Below, piece after piece: positions 13,441-14,375 of a stretch of 14,375 nucleotides of DNA. A model generated the notes under the pieces. The model saw only the letters and a list, made by a program, of their open reading frames with translations, was not told where the DNA came from and made no database searches. Source of the stretch: Lutibacter sp. (GTDB lineage: Bacteria > Bacteroidota > Bacteroidia > Flavobacteriales > Flavobacteriaceae). Where the stretch lies: the NCBI RefSeq assembly GCF_021647475.1, contig NZ_JAKIUR010000063.1, positions 1-14,375 of the forward strand. The letters are read 5' to 3'. The position numbers were made by a program, and so were the translations under genes. Within the stretch, counting starts at the first letter, position 1. Each line of letters begins with the position of its first letter.

Positions 13441-13505
13441 TATATGCGCGAAGCAGGGCGGAGCGTGAAGAAAGAGTTCAGTGAACTCTTTTAGCGAAAG
13501 AGCCA
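13441..13505 (+). other. Structured GC-richer leader before the DUF6943-like gene
   Basis: AAAGAGTTCA-G-TGAACTCTTT is a perfect palindrome at 13471-13491. Its right half CTCTTT (13486-13491) can instead pair with AAAGAG (13497-13502), giving two mutually exclusive hairpins. The region lies 35-100 bases before the start codon at 13539 and could be a regulatory leader. The same kind of GC-richer structured stretch precedes the genes at 2333 and 3214. Confidence 0.4.
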
Positions 13506-13538
13506 GATGGTGCAAGGCATAATTTTAATTGAGTTACT

Positions 13539-13880
13539 ATGTCAAATTTTGAAATCAAAACCTATAGAAGCGGAAGAACCTATAATACACCGCACTTTTT
13601 TATCTTGTCTAAAGGCCTAAACAGTGGAAAACCAATGAATCAGCCTTGTCCAAACTGTTTTGTAATTATAACCACTTCAGAAGAAACCCGGGAGTCTTTG
13701 TATTACTTATGTTTATCTCTTAAAATTGGTCAATACTTCAGCTATTATTTAAAAGGAAGTGTAATTCCATTTATATTCATTTCAGATGCTAAAAAAGTAA
13801 TGCAAACAGCACTTCAAAACAATCAGAAACAAAAATGGAATATTAAAGTTGAAAAACTTAAAAAAAATCAATGCTTTTGA
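13539..13880 (+). CDS. DUF6943-like small protein of Bacteroidota mobile elements
   Basis: A 113-residue protein starting at the ATG at 13539. It has the compact pattern I associate with DUF6943: an N-terminal FEIKTYRSGRTYNTPHFFIL segment, then SKGLNSGKPMNQPCPNCF with a Cys-Pro-x-Cys pair (C43, C46), a TTSEETRESLYYLCLSLK helix, the LKGSVIPFI segment and a basic tail. Members lie in mobile-element backbones and have no known function; the cysteine pair alone is not a full zinc site. The family name is from memory and should be confirmed. Confidence 0.75.
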   Translation: MSNFEIKTYRSGRTYNTPHFFILSKGLNSGKPMNQPCPNCFVIITTSEETRESLYYLCLSLKIGQYFSYYLKGSVIPFIFISDAKKVMQTALQNNQKQKWNIKVEKLKKNQCF

Positions 13881-14244
13881 AGAAAACCTACAGCAGCAAC
13901 TTAAAACAATTAAGCAATTAAAAATTGCCTTGTTGAGGTATTAAAAAGGACTTCAAAAATAGAATTAAAACATCACCATGAAGATATCATGCTTAGCTTG
14001 TCGAAATGTTCTTCAAAATAAATTCAAATTCTAAATTTATCCCGGAATCATATTTTACAAAATTCAATCAACCTTTATCAAAAACCATTATAAATTAAAA
14101 AATCTCATATGTTTTAACTCTTTTTTTATTAAATTAGTGGTTTAACAAAATTGCAAACTAATAAATCAATAAAATTTAGTTTTATCCCTTATATATAAAA
14201 GGATATAGGTTTGTTGTATTATTATATAATGAGTTAGGAGCCAT
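13881..14244. other. AT-rich noncoding stretch inside the right repeat
   Basis: No gene is seen. It contains the dispersed repeat at 13967-14006, a GCAATT-AAA-AATTGC hairpin near 13915-13929, and an imperfect ATTAG..GTTT/AAAC-TAAT dyad near 14135-14165. The palindrome TTATATATAA, bracketed by TATCC and GGATA, lies near 14184-14206. These subterminal dyads could be recombinase or accessory binding sites. Confidence 0.45.
13967..14006 (+). repeat. Dispersed 40-base repeat, copy B
   Basis: Ungapped counterpart of 2227-2266. Both copies are on the same strand, so they are a direct pair spanning nearly the whole backbone and cargo; recombination between them would delete about 11.7 kb. Confidence 0.7.
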
Positions 14245-14375
14245 TAAATAGTCGAACCTATTTTATTACAAGAAGATAGTTTTAATAGTGTTTTCAGTTG
14301 TTTTTATTACCAAAATAGGGCTCAAAAAAGACCAGTTTTTAGTATCTTGGTGAATAAAACCTTGTCAAATGCGTT
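14245..14375 (-). repeat. Right terminal inverted repeat (131 bp)
   Basis: Inverted copy of 1-131 with three substitutions and no gaps. The AAATAG/CTATTT dyad with its 6-base core is preserved exactly (about 14246-14263). Similarity stops sharply at 14245, where the left side continues with a T-rich sequence and this side with GGCTCC read inward. Confidence 0.95.
14322..14375 (-). CDS. Possible 3' end of an open frame inside the right repeat
   Basis: Read inward on the minus strand from the last base it gives NAFDKVLFTKILKTGLF and a TGA, the same peptide as in the left repeat with F for C at position 8. It supports the idea that both repeats are 3' ends of inverted copies of one gene, but is too short to be sure. 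Confidence 0.22.
   Translation of the reverse strand, partial: NAFDKVLFTKILKTGLF

Larger units (their letters stand above)
1..14375. mobile_element. Putative repeat-bounded accessory element carrying a defence-like cargo
   Basis: The whole window lies between two 131-base inverted repeats that end at its first and last base. Backbone genes typical of Bacteroidota integrative elements (RteC, two HTH/excisionase-like proteins, replication organizer plus helicase loader, DUF6943-like protein) surround a six-gene cargo at 3965-11781. I see no integrase, transposase, relaxase or secretion gene, so the element would be non-autonomous or mobilised by a helper. The alternative is that the window is simply the DNA between two inverted copies of an insertion sequence or other repeat. 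Flanking DNA, needed to look for a target-site duplication, is not in the window. Confidence 0.5.

Noticed and set aside
13249..13494. 81-codon plus-strand frame
   Set aside because: It begins inside one hairpin and ends inside another, and has no protein-like pattern; it is probably leader DNA.
1..14375. Linear plasmid with terminal inverted repeats
   Set aside because: Replication genes and terminal repeats would fit, but no telomere resolvase or terminal protein is seen, and inverted IS ends or a trans-mobilised element explain the ends more simply.
1..14375. CRISPR array, tRNA or rRNA genes
   Set aside because: No regularly spaced repeats and no tRNA or rRNA-like segments were found on either strand by eye.

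Overview
The window reads as a compact accessory island from a Bacteroidota bacterium, most likely a flavobacterium. Base composition is very AT-rich and there is no Shine-Dalgarno pattern ahead of start codons. The backbone genes (RteC-type regulator, two small HTH/excisionase-like proteins, a replication-organizer/helicase-loader pair, a DUF6943-like protein) belong to the integrative-element repertoire of this phylum. Species cannot be fixed from the sequence.

Boundaries: the first 131 bases and the last 131 bases are inverted copies of each other with three mismatches (128/131), and both arms stop exactly at the window edge. The window is therefore either a complete ~14.4 kb element with long terminal inverted repeats, or a segment between two inverted copies of another repeat, such as the 3' ends of an insertion sequence. 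The outer 54 bases of each arm read as the last 17 codons of an inward-facing reading frame, which favours the second idea. No integrase, transposase, relaxase or conjugation gene is visible, so any mobility would have to be supplied in trans.

Layout: 1-131 left repeat; 145-217 two tandem terminators; 434-1277 rteC, apparently frameshifted in a nine-A run at its start; 1541-1819 HTH protein; 1820-2332 noncoding, with a compact folded element and a dispersed repeat; 2333-2974 replication-organizer-like protein; 3214-3885 DnaC/IstB-like ATPase, carrying an in-frame genomic repeat. Then comes the cargo, 3965-11781: six genes on one strand with gaps of 24, 11, -11, -8 and +1 bases, presumably one operon. 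11782-12927 is noncoding, less AT-rich and full of inverted and dispersed repeats. 12928-13212 is a second HTH protein with tandem operator-like sites; 13213-13538 is a structured noncoding stretch; 13539-13880 is a DUF6943-like protein; 13881-14244 is AT-rich noncoding DNA; 14245-14375 is the right repeat.

The cargo is the main interest. It starts with an AbiE-type toxin-antitoxin pair preceded by a 15-bp inverted repeat; a further copy of the half-site lies between antitoxin and toxin. It continues with a soluble protein carrying two GHKL ATPase domains (an HSP90/MutL-like one at the N-terminus and a histidine-kinase-like one at the C-terminus), a response-regulator-like protein with no DNA-binding domain, a histidine-rich protein of unknown family, and an Eco57I/TaqI-type adenine methyltransferase with no recognisable nuclease. 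I infer a phosphorelay-controlled, methylation-linked defence system with AbiE as a coupled abortive or addiction module. I do not recognise this six-gene combination as a named system, and the defence role is inference from gene content and context.
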